Part shown: piece after piece, positions 63,295 through 64,000 of the stretch
How the letters are laid out: each line of letters begins with the position of its first letter
Numbering within the stretch: the first letter of the stretch is position 1
Source of the DNA: Caulobacter segnis
GTDB taxonomy: Bacteria > Pseudomonadota > Alphaproteobacteria > Caulobacterales > Caulobacteraceae
NCBI RefSeq assembly: GCF_019931575.1
Contig: NZ_CP082923.1
Location: 3,968,001 to 4,032,000, forward strand
Length of the DNA: 64,000 nt
Direction of reading: 5' to 3'
The notes under the pieces: model-generated
The model's input: the letters and a program-made list of their open reading frames with translations, nothing else
What the model was told of the DNA's origin: nothing
Database searches by the model: none
Program-made: the position numbers and the translations under genes

Positions 63295-64000
63295 CTAAAA
63301 CCCGTACAGCGCCTTGTACTCCGCGTCCTTGCCCGCGATCTGCCGCGCGCAGTCGACCATCACCTTGGCCTGTTTCCAGGTCGCGTCGTCCTGCATCTTG
63401 CCGTCGAGCATGGCCACGCCGGTGCCGTCCGGCATCGCCTCCAGGATGCGCTTGGCGAAGGCGACCTCGTCGGGGGCGGGGCTGAACACCGTCTTGGCGA
63501 TGGCGATCTGGCTGGGGTGCAGGCTCCAGGCGCCGGCGCAGCCCATCAGGAAGGCGTTGCGGAACTGCTGCTCGCAGGCCACGGGATCGTCGATGGCGCC
63601 GAACGGGCCATAGAACGGCTTGATACCATGGGCGGCGCAGGCGTCGACCATCTTGGCGAAGGTGTAGTGCCAGAGATCCTGCTGCACGGACACGCGCGGC
63701 GATCCGTCCGCATGCGGATCCTCGATGACGCGGTAGCCCGGATGGCCGCCGCCGACCCGGGTGGTCTTCATCGCCCGGCTGGCGGCCAGGTCGGCCGGGC
63801 CGAGTGAAATGCCCTGCATGCGCGGGCTGGCGCCGGCGATGGCCTCGACGTTCATCACCCCCTCGGCGGTCTCCAGGATGGCGTGCAGCAGGATCGGCCG
63901 GGTGACGCCGTGCTTGGCCTCCAGCGAGGCTAGCAACTGGTCCATGTAGAAGATGTCCCAGGGCCCCTCGACCTTGGGGACCATGATCACGTCGATCTTG
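63295..64000 (-). CDS. HpcH/HpaI aldolase-citrate lyase family protein (partial), malyl-CoA lyase-like
   Basis: The gene runs off the window end, so its N-terminus is missing; 234 codons remain, ending at TAG 63295-63297. [28 protein letters not shown] (with the metal Glu), [15 protein letters not shown] and [13 protein letters not shown] match the CitE-like/L-malyl-CoA lyase family. It would cleave or form a beta-hydroxyacyl-CoA, such as malyl-CoA, in C2 or C4 acid metabolism. The exact CoA ester cannot be told. It overlaps the end of repeat copy G. Confidence 0.88.
   Translation of the reverse strand, partial: KIDVIMVPKVEGPWDIFYMDQLLASLEAKHGVTRPILLHAILETAEGVMNVEAIAGASPRMQGISLGPADLAASRAMKTTRVGGGHPGYRVIEDPHADGSPRVSVQQDLWHYTFAKMVDACAAHGIKPFYGPFGAIDDPVACEQQFRNAFLMGCAGAWSLHPSQIAIAKTVFSPAPDEVAFAKRILEAMPDGTGVAMLDGKMQDDATWKQAKVMVDCARQIAGKDAEYKALYGF

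Overview
The window is high-GC, densely coded DNA that looks like a Caulobacter chromosome or a very close relative in the Caulobacteraceae. The evidence is a complete Tad/Cpa pilus locus in the Caulobacter order (pilA, cpaA to cpaF, tadB, tadC) with CtrA-like boxes, several large TonB-dependent receptors, a membrane-anchored CycM cytochrome, CcrM-type GANTC motifs, and families of palindromic intergenic repeats. No rRNA, intact tRNA, CRISPR array, transposase or integrase was found; the sequence reads as core chromosome with a light accessory load.

Layout. 1-6400: the end of a membrane protein, then two convergent TonB-dependent receptors with back-to-back terminators, then a long AT-rich control region. 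6278-9931: nadA-nadB-nadC (de novo NAD synthesis) behind a promoter with two near-identical operator palindromes that flank an intrinsic terminator. 10058-13660: a MAPEG protein, the kdsB-pheA operon, divergent cycM and a periplasmic thioredoxin-like protein. 13768-17050: peptidase-type genes. 17136-29305: the Tad pilus region, made of a TPR protein, tadC, tadB, cpaF, cpaE, cpaD, cpaC, cpaB, cpaA and pilA on the minus strand, and a divergent set on the plus strand with a stand-alone secretin N-domain protein and two TadE-like pseudopilins. 29306-31383: pabB-pabC (folate).

31470-47844 is a mosaic of small metabolic and regulatory units: an MFS carrier, a tyrosine phosphatase with an acyltransferase, a LigB dioxygenase, a DJ-1 enzyme opposite a GlxA-type regulator, a nitrilase with a DUF1003 protein, an SDR, a SleB hydrolase, a PadR/HAAS pair, a LysR/SDR divergent pair, and a zinc alcohol dehydrogenase followed by a c-type cytochrome. 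48046-52688: a siderophore receptor with a late frameshift, then a two-gene operon (esterase-like protein plus secreted protein of unknown function) behind a 27-bp palindrome. 52772-64000: uvrB, a second frameshifted gene, small membrane proteins, three XRE regulators, nitronate monooxygenase, accA, a striking GANTC cluster, a P450, an OsmC protein and a partial malyl-CoA lyase-like gene.

The observations most worth following are: the terminator lying between two operators ahead of nadA; five GANTC sites in 117 bp next to accA; modular intergenic repeats whose hairpins show compensatory base changes between copies; the palindrome-controlled operon of unknown function; and two single-base frameshifts that may be real or sequence errors. 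No single large undescribed system is evident.
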